The position numbers and the translations under genes were made by a program. Of a stretch of 55,403 bases of DNA, positions 45,290 through 53,823 are shown in pieces. Numbering within the stretch: position 1 is the stretch's first letter; every line of letters begins with the position of its first letter. A model generated the notes under the pieces. The model saw only the letters and a list, made by a program, of their open reading frames with translations. It was not told the origin of the DNA and searched no databases. Source of the stretch: Silicimonas sp. (lineage in GTDB: Bacteria; Pseudomonadota; Alphaproteobacteria; Rhodobacterales; Rhodobacteraceae); the NCBI GenBank assembly GCA_022819605.1, contig JAJEGW010000082.1:1-55403 (forward strand). The letters are read 5' to 3'.

Positions 45290-46369
45290 ATGAGAACGTC
45301 AAGTGCACTATTGTCAGGATCGCCCGCGTTGGCATTGGCGCTGGTGCTCGGCACCACGGCCCAGGCCGAAACCTGGTATCCCTATTCGGTCGAGGTCTGG
45401 GACCCGCCGTTCGACATGTCGAGCCCGCGTACCAGTCTGGATTACGTGCCGCTGGAAGCAGTCAGTCAGAAGTGGGACCTTTGCATTTCCTTCCCGCACA
45501 TGAAGGATGCCTACTGGCTAGGCGTCGACTTTGGCGTGGTCGATGAGGCGCAACGTCTGGGCGTTTCTGCCGCGGTAGTTGAGGCTGGCGGGTATACCGA
45601 ACTCAACACCCAGATATCCCAAATCGAGGATTGTGTGTCGGCTGGAGCCGATGCGGTGATCATCGGTGCAATTTCTTTTGACGGGCTGAACAATCTTGTC
45701 GGCGGGATCCGGGCAAAGGGAATTCCGGTGATCGACGTGATCAACGGCATGTCATCAGATCAGCTATCAGCAAAGTCGCTGGTCTCCTTTGGCGAGATGG
45801 GCGCAAAGGCGGGCGAGTATCTGGCCAACCTGCACCCAGTTGGCAGCGACATGGTCAAGGCCGCATGGTTCCCAGGACCTGCCGGGGCCGGCTGGGTCGA
45901 AGCCGGCAACGCAGGCTTTGCTGGCGCAATTGAAGGCAGCGCTGTTGATCTGGTCGACACAAAATACGGAGACACTGGCAAGGAAGTGCAGGCAAAACTG
46001 GTCGAGGACACACTCGAGGCACATCCCGACCTAGGCTACGTTGTTGGCACTGCAGTGACAGCCGAGGCCGCGGTGCCGATTCTTCGCTCGCGCGGGCTGA
46101 CCGAACAGGTCAAGGTGATCTCTTACTATTACACGCCAGGCGTGGACCGCGGCATCGCGCGCGGCCAAATTCTTGCTGCACCAACCGACTCGCCGGTGAT
46201 CCAGGGACGCATCGCCGTCGATCAAGCAGTACGCATTCTGGAAGGCGAGGAGTACATCAAACACGCGGGGCCCGCGCTATACGTGGTGACACAGGAGAAC
46301 CATGGCGAGTTTGACCCGTCGTCAACCCTCGCGCCAGACGGATTTCGTCCGGTCTTCACTGTTGAATAG
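45290..46369 (+). CDS. TorT-like periplasmic substrate-binding protein of an ABC importer
   Basis: 359 residues with a Sec signal peptide (about 1-27, ending TTAQAE). The mature N-terminus, TWYPYSVEVWDPPFD, is typical of the TorT branch of the type I periplasmic-binding fold, as are SFPHMKDAYWLGVDFGVVDEAQRLG, EDCVSAGADAVIIGAIS, KAAWFPGPAGAGWVEAG and the C-terminal region. TorT itself senses TMAO with TorS, but here no histidine kinase is present. The next genes are an RbsA-like ATPase and an RbsC-like permease, so it is a transport receptor. The ligand is unknown. Confidence 0.88.
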   Translation: MRTSSALLSGSPALALALVLGTTAQAETWYPYSVEVWDPPFDMSSPRTSLDYVPLEAVSQKWDLCISFPHMKDAYWLGVDFGVVDEAQRLGVSAAVVEAGGYTELNTQISQIEDCVSAGADAVIIGAISFDGLNNLVGGIRAKGIPVIDVINGMSSDQLSAKSLVSFGEMGAKAGEYLANLHPVGSDMVKAAWFPGPAGAGWVEAGNAGFAGAIEGSAVDLVDTKYGDTGKEVQAKLVEDTLEAHPDLGYVVGTAVTAEAAVPILRSRGLTEQVKVISYYYTPGVDRGIARGQILAAPTDSPVIQGRIAVDQAVRILEGEEYIKHAGPALYVVTQENHGEFDPSSTLAPDGFRPVFTVE

Positions 46370-46440
46370 GGCAGGGGCCGGCCATTTCCACTTATGCTCA
46401 AGCATTCGCAAAGGATGGCACCTCGTCCGTTTCGGGCGAG

Positions 46441-47937
46441 GTGCTGATCGCTGCTTGCTCTATCACCAAGGACTATCCGGGGGTGCGGGCACTTGATGCG
46501 GTGGACTTCGATCTGCGGGTCGGCGAAGTCCACTTGCTTTTCGGAGAAAACGGTGCCGGCAAGTCCACCCTGATCTCGATCCTTGCCGGGGCCGCAAAGC
46601 CCACTTCGGGCACGCTCTGGTTCCGGGGGCGACAGATTTCGCTCCATTCAGTGCAAGATGCACGCGAACTTGGGATATCGGCGGTCTTCCAGGATTTCTC
46701 GCTGGTCCCGCAGATGACTGTCGAGGAGAACCTCTTTCTTGGCGAGGAACCCAGGAGGGGCGCCTTCCTGGATCGGCTGCGAAGTCGCGAGCACGCGCGC
46801 GAGATCCTGGATGAGCTTGGATTCCGCATCGACCCGGCAGCACGCGTTGATCAGCTGACGCGCGCAGAACAGCAGATGGTGGAGATTGCCAAGGCATTTC
46901 GATCTGATTTGTCGGTGCTGATCCTGGATGAGCCGACCGCATCGCTGACCAACCATGAGACAGATCAACTCTTCAATCTGATTTATGAACTGACCGCGCG
47001 CGGCATCGGCATCGTCTACATCACACACCGGATGGCGGAAATTCAGCAGATTGGCAGCCGCATCACTGTGCTGCGAGACGGGCACTATGTCGACACGGTG
47101 AATGCTCAGAACGCGTCTGAGGAGGATCTCGTTCAACTGATGACTGGTCGTGACGTGGGCGAGATTTTCCCCGCACGGATTCCCCAGACTAGGGGAGACA
47201 TGGCGCTGAGAATCGAGGATCTGACAACGCGTGACGAATCCGTCAAGGGCGTTTCGGCGGAAATGCGGGCGGGCGAAATTGTGGGACTTGCGGGCCTGGT
47301 CGGCTCGGGCAAGTCCGAGCTTATGCAGGCCGCTTTCGGAGCCAAGACAATTGCCGAGGGGCGGGTCCATCTTTTTGGTCGGGATTCCACCGGCCACGGG
47401 CCGAAGCGAAACATCCAAGATGGGTTTCTCTACCTGCCCTCGGACCGGCGCACCGAGGGGTTGATGATGATGCGCTCGGCGCGCGAGAACGTTTCGTTGG
47501 CTGCCTTGGATGTAGAGCCGTTTTCTAGTGGCCCGATTCTCACCCTTGGCGGCGAGCGGCGGACGGTGGCCGATTTGGCGGACCAAGTCAATCTGCAGCC
47601 GAGGCAGATCGAGAGAACAGCAGACCATTTCTCAGGCGGCAATCAACAGAAGATAATGCTGGCCCGCAGCCTCACGCGGGATTTCCGGGTGATCGCCTTC
47701 GACGAGCCGACCGTCGGAGTTGATGTAGGCACCCGAGCAGCGATCTACGAATTCATCGTGGATCTTGCACGACATGGCGTGGCGATCGTTCTCATTTCGT
47801 CCGACCTGCCGGAAATCCTCCACCTCTCAAGCAGGGTCTACGTGTTCTACCGAGGCAAGGTGCAGGCGGAACTCCTAGGTGCGGCTCTCAGCGAAGGAGC
47901 AATTCTGGCGAACCTCTTTGAAAGAGAGGGAGCCTGA
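46441..47937 (+). CDS. ABC transporter ATP-binding protein, two domains (RbsA/MglA-like)
   Basis: 498 residues from GTG 46441. The start is not strongly supported: the frame is open further upstream without an ATG. The first domain has Walker A GENGAGKST, Walker B VLILDEPTASLT and H-loop ITHRM; its signature is LTRAEQQ, degenerate as usual in CUT2 ATPases. The second has GLVGSGKSE in the Walker A position, FSGGNQQK and VIAFDEPTVGVD. It pairs with the TorT-like receptor and the permease. Confidence 0.92.
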   Translation: MLIAACSITKDYPGVRALDAVDFDLRVGEVHLLFGENGAGKSTLISILAGAAKPTSGTLWFRGRQISLHSVQDARELGISAVFQDFSLVPQMTVEENLFLGEEPRRGAFLDRLRSREHAREILDELGFRIDPAARVDQLTRAEQQMVEIAKAFRSDLSVLILDEPTASLTNHETDQLFNLIYELTARGIGIVYITHRMAEIQQIGSRITVLRDGHYVDTVNAQNASEEDLVQLMTGRDVGEIFPARIPQTRGDMALRIEDLTTRDESVKGVSAEMRAGEIVGLAGLVGSGKSELMQAAFGAKTIAEGRVHLFGRDSTGHGPKRNIQDGFLYLPSDRRTEGLMMMRSARENVSLAALDVEPFSSGPILTLGGERRTVADLADQVNLQPRQIERTADHFSGGNQQKIMLARSLTRDFRVIAFDEPTVGVDVGTRAAIYEFIVDLARHGVAIVLISSDLPEILHLSSRVYVFYRGKVQAELLGAALSEGAILANLFEREGA

Positions 47938-48953
47938 TGGCTGCGAGAGGGGCAGCCGAGGGTGCGATGACTCTCGTTCTCAAGCGGGCGTTCGTCCGGC
48001 TCGGCATTCTGCCCTTCCTGCTGTTGGCCGCTTTGGTGATCTTCACGCTGATGTCCGAAAATTTTCTGACGTCGCGTAATCTTACAAATGTGCTCCGGCA
48101 GTCGGTCTATCTGACAATCGTCTCCATCGGGCAGATGCTGGCGCTGCTGACTGGCGGGTTCGACCTGTCCGTAGGCACGATCCTTGCCCTGGCGTCGGTG
48201 GCCGGTGCCATGGCCATGGCTGCTGTCTACGGTGCGATGCCGGAGGCCATCTGGCTTTCCATCACCATCGGATGCCTCGCCGGGATCGCAGCGGGCACGA
48301 TGATCGGTGTAGTGAATGGCGTGGGGGTGGCCTTTTTCCACGTCTCGCCGTTCATGATGTCGCTGGGCATGGCTTCGGTGGGGTTTGGCATCGCGCTCTA
48401 TCTGACAGGCGGCGTGCCGGTGTATGGAATGCCCATCCAGTTCGGCGATACGTTTGGCTTTGGAAATCTTCTTGGAATTCCTGCGCCGGTTCTGGTGGCT
48501 GCAATCCTGGTGCTGGCTCTCTACGTCTTCCTGTACCGCACTCCTTATGGACGTCACTTCTACGCAGTGGGCGGCAATCGCAAGGCGGCGTCGCTCTCGG
48601 GGATCAACACGCGCGGCACACTCTTTCTCACGTATGTGCTTTGCGCATTCTTCGCCGCCGTGGCGGGAATGCTGCTGACCGCGCGCCTAGACACGGGCGA
48701 AGCCAATATCGGTGCGTCGATGCCTCTGGAATCCATTGCCGCCTGCGTCATTGCAGGGGTCAGCTTGCGCGGAGGAGTAGGGCGGCTCGAGAATGTGGTG
48801 CTTGGCGCACTCTTCATTGGTCTGGTCCAGAACGGGATGAACCTCGCCCGGATCGAAAGCTACCTGCAGACGGTCGTTCTGGGCGCACTGCTGATACTAG
48901 CGGTAGTCGCCGACCAGCTCCGCCTGAAATACGTGGCGACATTGAAGGCCTAG
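47937..48953 (+). CDS. ABC transporter permease (RbsC-like)
   Basis: 338 residues, about eight to ten membrane helices. BPD_transp_2 blocks are TIVSIGQMLALLTGGFDLSVGTILAL, HVSPFMMSLGMASVGFGIALYLTGG, PYGRHFYAVGGNRKAASLSGI and ESIAACVIAGVSLRGGVGRLENV. Its start overlaps the ATPase stop by one base (TGATG). It ends 12 bases before pxpA, so transport and enzyme genes form one transcript. Confidence 0.93.
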   Translation: MAARGAAEGAMTLVLKRAFVRLGILPFLLLAALVIFTLMSENFLTSRNLTNVLRQSVYLTIVSIGQMLALLTGGFDLSVGTILALASVAGAMAMAAVYGAMPEAIWLSITIGCLAGIAAGTMIGVVNGVGVAFFHVSPFMMSLGMASVGFGIALYLTGGVPVYGMPIQFGDTFGFGNLLGIPAPVLVAAILVLALYVFLYRTPYGRHFYAVGGNRKAASLSGINTRGTLFLTYVLCAFFAAVAGMLLTARLDTGEANIGASMPLESIAACVIAGVSLRGGVGRLENVVLGALFIGLVQNGMNLARIESYLQTVVLGALLILAVVADQLRLKYVATLKA

Positions 48954-48965
48954 GGGGGATACGCC

Positions 48966-49694
48966 ATGCGGGTGGACATCAATTGTTACATTGGCGAGAG
49001 CTTCGGTCTCTATCGGCTGGGTAACGATGCCGGAATAATGCCCTATATCACCCAAGCCAATGTCGCCTGCGGATTTCACGGTTCCGACCCCAACCACATG
49101 CGCAACACGGTCGCTCTGGCCAAGCGGCATGGGGTCAAGGTTGGTGCACACTTTTCCCTGCCCGATCTGGCGGGGTTCGGGCGGCGCGAGATGAAGATCG
49201 ATCGCGAAGAGATGGTCAACATCATTCTCTATCAGATCGGTGCGCTCGTTTCATTCCTGAAAATCGAGGGTATGGCACTTTGCCATCTCAAGCCGCACGG
49301 CGCGCTTTATGGCATGGCCGCCCGGCAAGAACACATTGCTGAAGCCGTGGCCGACGCCGCGACGGTATTCGGTGTACCAGTGACCGGCATAACCGGAACA
49401 TTTCACGAAGAGGTCTATACGCGACGAGGCGTGGGCTTCCTGCCGGAATTCTTCGCAGATCTGGACTATGATGATGAAGGCCATTTGATCATCACGCGCA
49501 AGCATGAGGCCGTAGCGCCGGAGCTTGCCGCTAGCCGCGCGGTGGCTGCAGTACGCGACGGCACCCTGACCACCGTTGGCGGCAAGACGCTGCCGGTGCG
49601 CGCCGAAACGATCTGCATCCATTCTGACACGCCCAATGCGGTCAGTATCGGCCAGGCGGTCAACACTGCACTCAGCCAACTCGACGCTTCGTGA
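48966..49694 (+). CDS. pxpA: PxpA-like (LamB/YcsF family) 5-oxoprolinase subunit A
   Basis: 242 residues with GGGGGA before ATG 48966. LamB/YcsF hallmarks: VDINCYIGESFG at the N-terminus (usually DLNCDxGE; here the Asp is Tyr), ITQANVACGFHGSDPNHM, VGAHFSLPDLAGFGRREM, HLKPHGALYGMAA and ICIHSDTPNAV. PxpA with PxpB and PxpC cleaves 5-oxoproline to glutamate with ATP in many bacteria. Here biotin-dependent genes intervene between pxpA and pxpBC, so the substrate may differ. The replaced Asp in the first motif is worth noting. Confidence 0.88.
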   Translation: MRVDINCYIGESFGLYRLGNDAGIMPYITQANVACGFHGSDPNHMRNTVALAKRHGVKVGAHFSLPDLAGFGRREMKIDREEMVNIILYQIGALVSFLKIEGMALCHLKPHGALYGMAARQEHIAEAVADAATVFGVPVTGITGTFHEEVYTRRGVGFLPEFFADLDYDDEGHLIITRKHEAVAPELAASRAVAAVRDGTLTTVGGKTLPVRAETICIHSDTPNAVSIGQAVNTALSQLDAS

Positions 49695-49727
49695 GCGTTG
49701 CGAAGGGACCAAACGGGAGAAAATTCC

Positions 49728-49967
49728 ATGGCCAGACACGAAATCAAGTCCCCCATTCCGGGCACCTACTACCGCAAGCCAGCTCCCGAAGAGCCGCCGT
49801 TTGTGGAAATCGGCGACGCCGTAGAGGAGGGCGACGTCGTCGCGCTTGTAGAAGTGATGAAGTCCTTTCACCCGATCAAGGCGGATGCCGAAGGCCTCGT
49901 TTCGGGCCTGCCGCTGGAAGATGGTGAACCCGTGGCGGCCGGAATGACCATCGTTGTGTTGGACTAG
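49728..49967 (+). CDS. Biotin carboxyl carrier protein
   Basis: 79 residues from ATG 49728, with CGGGAGA upstream. A minimal biotinyl domain without the Pro/Ala-rich linker of AccB: IKSPIPGTYYRKPAPEEPPFVEIGD, then the hairpin VALVEVMKSFHPI with biotinyl Lys45 and Met44 preserved. The residue after the Lys is Ser, where AccB has Met or Leu. It is placed between pxpA and the biotin carboxylase gene (two bases away), so it should carry carboxybiotin to PxpB/PxpC. Confidence 0.9.
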   Translation: MARHEIKSPIPGTYYRKPAPEEPPFVEIGDAVEEGDVVALVEVMKSFHPIKADAEGLVSGLPLEDGEPVAAGMTIVVLD

Positions 49968-49969
49968 CC

Positions 49970-51367
49970 GTGGCACAAGGTCTGTCAATCAAAAAACTGC
50001 TCATTGCCAATCGCGGTGAAATTGCCTGTCGCGTGATCCGTGCAGCGAAAGAGCTTGGCCTGGAGACGGTTCAGGTGGTGAGCGAAGCCGATACCGACAG
50101 CCTTGCCGCCCGTCTGGCCGACGAAGTGAAAGTGATCGGGCCACCTCACCCCGCGAAATCCTACCTCGATGCCGGTGCCATTCTATCAGCCGCAAGTGAA
50201 TGCGGTGCTGACGCGATCCACCCAGGTTACGGGTTTCTCTCGGAAAACGCCGGATTTGCAGATGCAGTGGCAAGCGCTGGGCTAACTTTCATCGGTCCAT
50301 TGGCCAATACAATTCGACTGATGGGTGAAAAGGCCGCAGCGCGTGCACAGGCAAGGGATGCGGGCGTTCCGACCGTTCCGGGCAGCGACGGCGTGATCAA
50401 AGACGTGGACGAAGCCTTGACGTTGGCCGAGACAATTGGCTTTCCGGTGATGATCAAGGCCAGCGCCGGCGGCGGCGGACGCGGCATCCGAGTGGCCGAA
50501 AGTTCCGACGACGTCCGCAGATTGGCACCGCAAGCCTCCTCCGAGGCGGAAGCAGCCTTCGGAGACAGCGGCATCTATGTCGAGAAGCAGATCGAGAAGG
50601 CCCGACACATCGAGGTGCAGGTGCTGGGAGATGGCTTTGACGTGGTGCACTTCTTCGACCGCGAATGCTCGCTTCAGCGGCGCCGTCAGAAGGTCTGGGA
50701 AGAGGCGCCCTCGGCGGCGATCAGCGACACGGTGCGTGCCCGCCTCTGTGCATCGGCGGTCGATCTGGCGAAATCCGTAAACTACCTCGGTGCCGGGACG
50801 GTCGAATATCTCTACGATGAAGCGACCGGAGAGTTCTACTTCATCGAGATGAACACCCGCATCCAGGTCGAACATCCTGTAACTGAAATGATATGCGGAA
50901 CAGATCTGGTGATCGGCATGATCCGGGTATGTGCAGGCCAAAAGCTGGCACTGACGCAGGACGAGATTGCTCGCACAGGCCATGCCATTGAGGTGCGTCT
51001 CAACGCGGAGGACCCGGCCAACAATTTCATGCCCTTCCCAGGCATCGTGACCGGGCTGCGCGTCCCCAAGGGTGATGGCATCCGGTTCGACCACATGCTC
51101 TACGACGGATATGAGATTCCGCCGTTCTACGATTCGCTGTTGGGCAAGCTGATCGTGTGGGCGCCGGACCGTGCGCAGGCAATCACCCGGCTGACATCCG
51201 CGCTCCGTAATCTGGGTATTGACGGACTGCCTACCACTGCCCCGCTTTTTTTAGCACTGGCTGGCAATGCCGAGGTGCAGGCCAACGCGGTCCATACTGC
51301 CTGGATGGAGACATGGCTTGAACGGAATTCCGACATGCTCACAAAACAGGGGGAGGCTGCTGCATGA
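49970..51367 (+). CDS. Biotin carboxylase (AccC-like)
   Basis: 465 residues from GTG 49970. The fold is ATP-grasp: KLLIANRGEIACRVIRAAKELG, HPGYGFLSEN, the glycine loop GGGGRGI at 167-173, QRRRQK with the bicarbonate-site Lys241, and EMNTRIQVEHPVTE at 293-306 with the catalytic Glu, Asn and Arg. All key residues of biotin carboxylase are kept. It carboxylates the biotin carrier encoded just before it using ATP and bicarbonate. Its end overlaps pxpB by four bases, which ties it to PxpB/PxpC and not to a fatty-acid AccA/AccD pair. Confidence 0.94.
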   Translation: MAQGLSIKKLLIANRGEIACRVIRAAKELGLETVQVVSEADTDSLAARLADEVKVIGPPHPAKSYLDAGAILSAASECGADAIHPGYGFLSENAGFADAVASAGLTFIGPLANTIRLMGEKAAARAQARDAGVPTVPGSDGVIKDVDEALTLAETIGFPVMIKASAGGGGRGIRVAESSDDVRRLAPQASSEAEAAFGDSGIYVEKQIEKARHIEVQVLGDGFDVVHFFDRECSLQRRRQKVWEEAPSAAISDTVRARLCASAVDLAKSVNYLGAGTVEYLYDEATGEFYFIEMNTRIQVEHPVTEMICGTDLVIGMIRVCAGQKLALTQDEIARTGHAIEVRLNAEDPANNFMPFPGIVTGLRVPKGDGIRFDHMLYDGYEIPPFYDSLLGKLIVWAPDRAQAITRLTSALRNLGIDGLPTTAPLFLALAGNAEVQANAVHTAWMETWLERNSDMLTKQGEAAA

Positions 51368-52236
51368 GTCGATTCACATTCGGAGGCGATGAGCACATCT
51401 TTGTAGAGGTCGACGAAGCGATGTCGCTGGAAGCGTTCTTCACATCCCTTTCGATGACGAACGCAGTGCGTGCCGCCGGCATCGACGGAGTTACGGAAAT
51501 CTGCCCCGCCAACGCCTCGTTCCAGATCAAGTTCGATCCCGACAAGATCCATCCCCTTGCGTTGATGGATCGTCTCAAGTTGCTGGAGGAAGATGCCGAG
51601 AAGTCCGAAGCCAAGCTGGATACGCGAATCATCGAGGTGCCGGTCCTATATCAGGATCCTTGGACTCATGAGACCCTGATGCGGTTCCGTGAACGGCACC
51701 AAGACCCGGATGGAACCGACCTCGAATATGCAGCACGGATCAATGGGTACCAAACGGTCGAGGCGTTCATCGATGCGCATTCCGGCGCGCCATGGTTTGT
51801 CTCGATGGTTGGCTTCGTATCGGGCCTGCCCTTCCTCTATCAGATGGTCGACCGCTCCCGGCAGATTCAGGTGCCAAAGTACCTGCGACCTCGTACAGAC
51901 ACGCCAAAGCAGACCGTAGGCTACGGCGGCTCCTTCTCCTGCATCTATTCGGTGCGCGGTGCGGGCGGTTATCAGATGTTCGGCATCACTCCAATGACAA
52001 TTTACGACCCAAGGCAGGAAGTTCCGTATTTGAAGGACTTCATGGTGTTTTTCCGCCCCGGTGACATCGTCAAGTGGCGTTCCATTGAGCGCGCGGAATA
52101 TGACCAGATCATCGATGACATGCAGGTCGGGCGGTTCGAACCCCGAATGCGAAACGTTGTCTTTTCACTCGACGACTTCAACGCGGACCTGGATGGCACG
52201 AACGCCAGGCTGATGGAGGCACTCTATGCCGATTGA
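51364..52236 (+). CDS. pxpB: PxpB-like carboxyltransferase-domain protein (KipI / urea-carboxylase type)
   Basis: 290 residues, 50-70 longer than typical PxpB/KipI. The C-terminal core has FVSMVGFVSGLPFLYQM, VPKYLRPRTDTPKQTVGYGG, the block RGAGGYQMFGITPM and FFRPGDIVKWRSI. VPKY-x4-RTxTP and GxGGYQxFG are closer to the carboxyltransferase half of urea carboxylase than to the PR-x-SPR and GGWQIIGRTP of ordinary PxpB, judged from memory of those families. It overlaps both neighbours (4 and 11 bases). Confidence 0.85.
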   Translation: MSRFTFGGDEHIFVEVDEAMSLEAFFTSLSMTNAVRAAGIDGVTEICPANASFQIKFDPDKIHPLALMDRLKLLEEDAEKSEAKLDTRIIEVPVLYQDPWTHETLMRFRERHQDPDGTDLEYAARINGYQTVEAFIDAHSGAPWFVSMVGFVSGLPFLYQMVDRSRQIQVPKYLRPRTDTPKQTVGYGGSFSCIYSVRGAGGYQMFGITPMTIYDPRQEVPYLKDFMVFFRPGDIVKWRSIERAEYDQIIDDMQVGRFEPRMRNVVFSLDDFNADLDGTNARLMEALYAD

Positions 52237-53200
52237 CGTAATCTCCGCCGGAATCATGACCACGATCCAGGATCTCGGCAGGCCCGGGTACTACCATCTT
52301 GGCATCCCCATGGGCGGCGCGATGGACAGGTTTGCGCTGCGTGCGGCGAACCTCTTGGTCGGCAACGACGAAGGCGCGGCAGGTCTGGAGGCCGCATTCC
52401 TCGGGCCGGAACTGGAGTTCACCGATGATGCGATCATCGCGGTCTGCGGGGCCGAACTTCCGCCGAAGATCGACGGTGAGCAACAGTCCACATGGACTGC
52501 GTTGGGCGTTGGGAAAGGACAGGTCTTGTCGTTTGACTTTCTCAGGTCGGGGGCAAGAGCATACATTGCCGTTTCGGGCGGAATTGACACGCCGCCCGCG
52601 CTGGGCAGCAGGTCAACCTATCCGATCGGCTCACTGGGTGGCGTCGACGGGCGAACGGTTCAGCCGGGGGACTCACTGCCGCTTGGTCAGGCAGGCGGCA
52701 CGGCAAAGCCGGGCACGTCAATTCCCGGTGCACTCAGGCGGCTGCCGGGCTCCTCGGCCGAACTGCGGGTGCTGCCAGGTCTCTATTGGCACCGGATCAC
52801 CGAAGGGGCACAGCAGGGGTTCTTCGACGATACCTGGATGGTCGCCAACGAGGCCGACCGGATGGGCTATCGCTTCAAGGGCGGGCGGCAGCTGGAATTT
52901 GTACCGCGTGAACAACCTTATAGCGCGGGATCCAACCCTTCGAACATTACTGACGCGTGCTACCCGTACGGATCAATACAGGTGCCCAACGGGGCCGAAC
53001 CCATTGTGCTGCACCGCGATGCGGTCTCTGGCGGAGGTTACTTCATGCTTGGCACGGTAGTTTCGGCAGACATGGATCTCATTGGCCAGCTTCAGCCCAA
53101 TACGCCGACAAGATTTGTCAAAGTGGAGATGGATGCGGCACTTGCCGCACGAAAGAACCGGGCCAGCATGCTTGACAGAATCCGCGAAGCAACAGCCTGA
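52226..53200 (+). CDS. pxpC: PxpC-like biotin-dependent carboxyltransferase-family protein (KipA type)
   Basis: 324 residues. KipA/PxpC blocks: VISAGIMTTIQDLGRPGYYHLGIP, GGAMDRFALRAANLLVGNDEGAAGLE, AYIAVSGGIDTPPALGSRSTY, LRVLPGLYWHRI, MGYRFKGGR and QVPNGAEPIVLHRDAVSGGGYFMLGTV. In urea carboxylase the KipI- and KipA-like parts form one carboxyltransferase domain; here they are two proteins with an 11-base gene overlap. Together with the carrier and biotin carboxylase they could transfer a carboxyl group to an amide or ureido nitrogen. Confidence 0.9.
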   Translation: MPIDVISAGIMTTIQDLGRPGYYHLGIPMGGAMDRFALRAANLLVGNDEGAAGLEAAFLGPELEFTDDAIIAVCGAELPPKIDGEQQSTWTALGVGKGQVLSFDFLRSGARAYIAVSGGIDTPPALGSRSTYPIGSLGGVDGRTVQPGDSLPLGQAGGTAKPGTSIPGALRRLPGSSAELRVLPGLYWHRITEGAQQGFFDDTWMVANEADRMGYRFKGGRQLEFVPREQPYSAGSNPSNITDACYPYGSIQVPNGAEPIVLHRDAVSGGGYFMLGTVVSADMDLIGQLQPNTPTRFVKVEMDAALAARKNRASMLDRIREATA

Positions 53201-53222
53201 CGGCATGGATAGGGAGACAAAG

Positions 53223-53813
53223 ATGAGCAACATTGCAGGTAACAGTCCGACACTGGCGCAAAGCCTGTGGCAGGGCGGGGATGCGCGGCTGAAATTTCTC
53301 CTTCTCGCGATTTTGGGCAGCCTTGCGCTTTGGTTGTCGGCCAAGATCCAAGTCGCCTTCTACCCTGTACCGATCACAATGCAGACCTTTGTGGTGCTCG
53401 TGGTAGGCATGGCCTTCGGCTGGCGTTTGGGGGCGGCGACGGTTCTGCTATACCTTGCCGAAGGATCGTTGGGCCTGCCAGTCTTTGCAGGAACGCCTGA
53501 GCGCGGGATTGGCTTGGCCTACATGGTGGGGCCAACCGGCGGCTACCTGCTGGGCTTCCTGTTCGCTGCGGCCGTGGTTGGTTGGTTGGGACAAAGGGGC
53601 TGGGACCGGCACATCGGCACGACCGTAGCAGCTATGGTGTTAGGCACGGCGATCATCTATCTTCCTGGCCTGGTCTGGCTGGGCGTGGCAATAGGATGGG
53701 ACAAACCTGTGCTCGAGTTGGGCCTTTGGCCGTTTCTGCCTGGAGATGCTCTCAAGGTCGCGTTGGCCGCACTTTTGCTCCCGTCAATCTGGCGTCTTTC
53801 CCGCCACCGCTGA
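53223..53813 (+). CDS. bioY: Biotin transporter BioY
   Basis: 196 residues, S-component of the biotin ECF transporter. ATG 53223 follows a GGGAGA-type site. Blocks are KIQVAFYPVPITMQTFVVLVVGMAFGWRLG, LYLAEGSLGLPVFAG, YMVGPTGGYLLGF and FLPGDALKVALAALLLP, with about six membrane helices. BioM and BioN are not in the window; BioY can work alone or with a shared energising module. Its presence in this operon supports a biotin-dependent enzyme being made from the genes just upstream. Confidence 0.95.
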   Translation: MSNIAGNSPTLAQSLWQGGDARLKFLLLAILGSLALWLSAKIQVAFYPVPITMQTFVVLVVGMAFGWRLGAATVLLYLAEGSLGLPVFAGTPERGIGLAYMVGPTGGYLLGFLFAAAVVGWLGQRGWDRHIGTTVAAMVLGTAIIYLPGLVWLGVAIGWDKPVLELGLWPFLPGDALKVALAALLLPSIWRLSRHR

Positions 53814-53823
53814 AAGAGACCCG

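Noticed and set aside
45290..46369. TorT of a TMAO-respiration sensor system
   Set aside because: No torS, torR or TMAO reductase genes are near, and ABC ATPase and permease genes follow directly.
49728..51367. Fatty-acid acetyl-CoA carboxylase accB/accC pair
   Set aside because: The carrier is too short for AccB, has Ser after the biotinyl Lys, and the genes are embedded between pxpA and pxpB with overlaps. A dedicated carboxylase is more likely.
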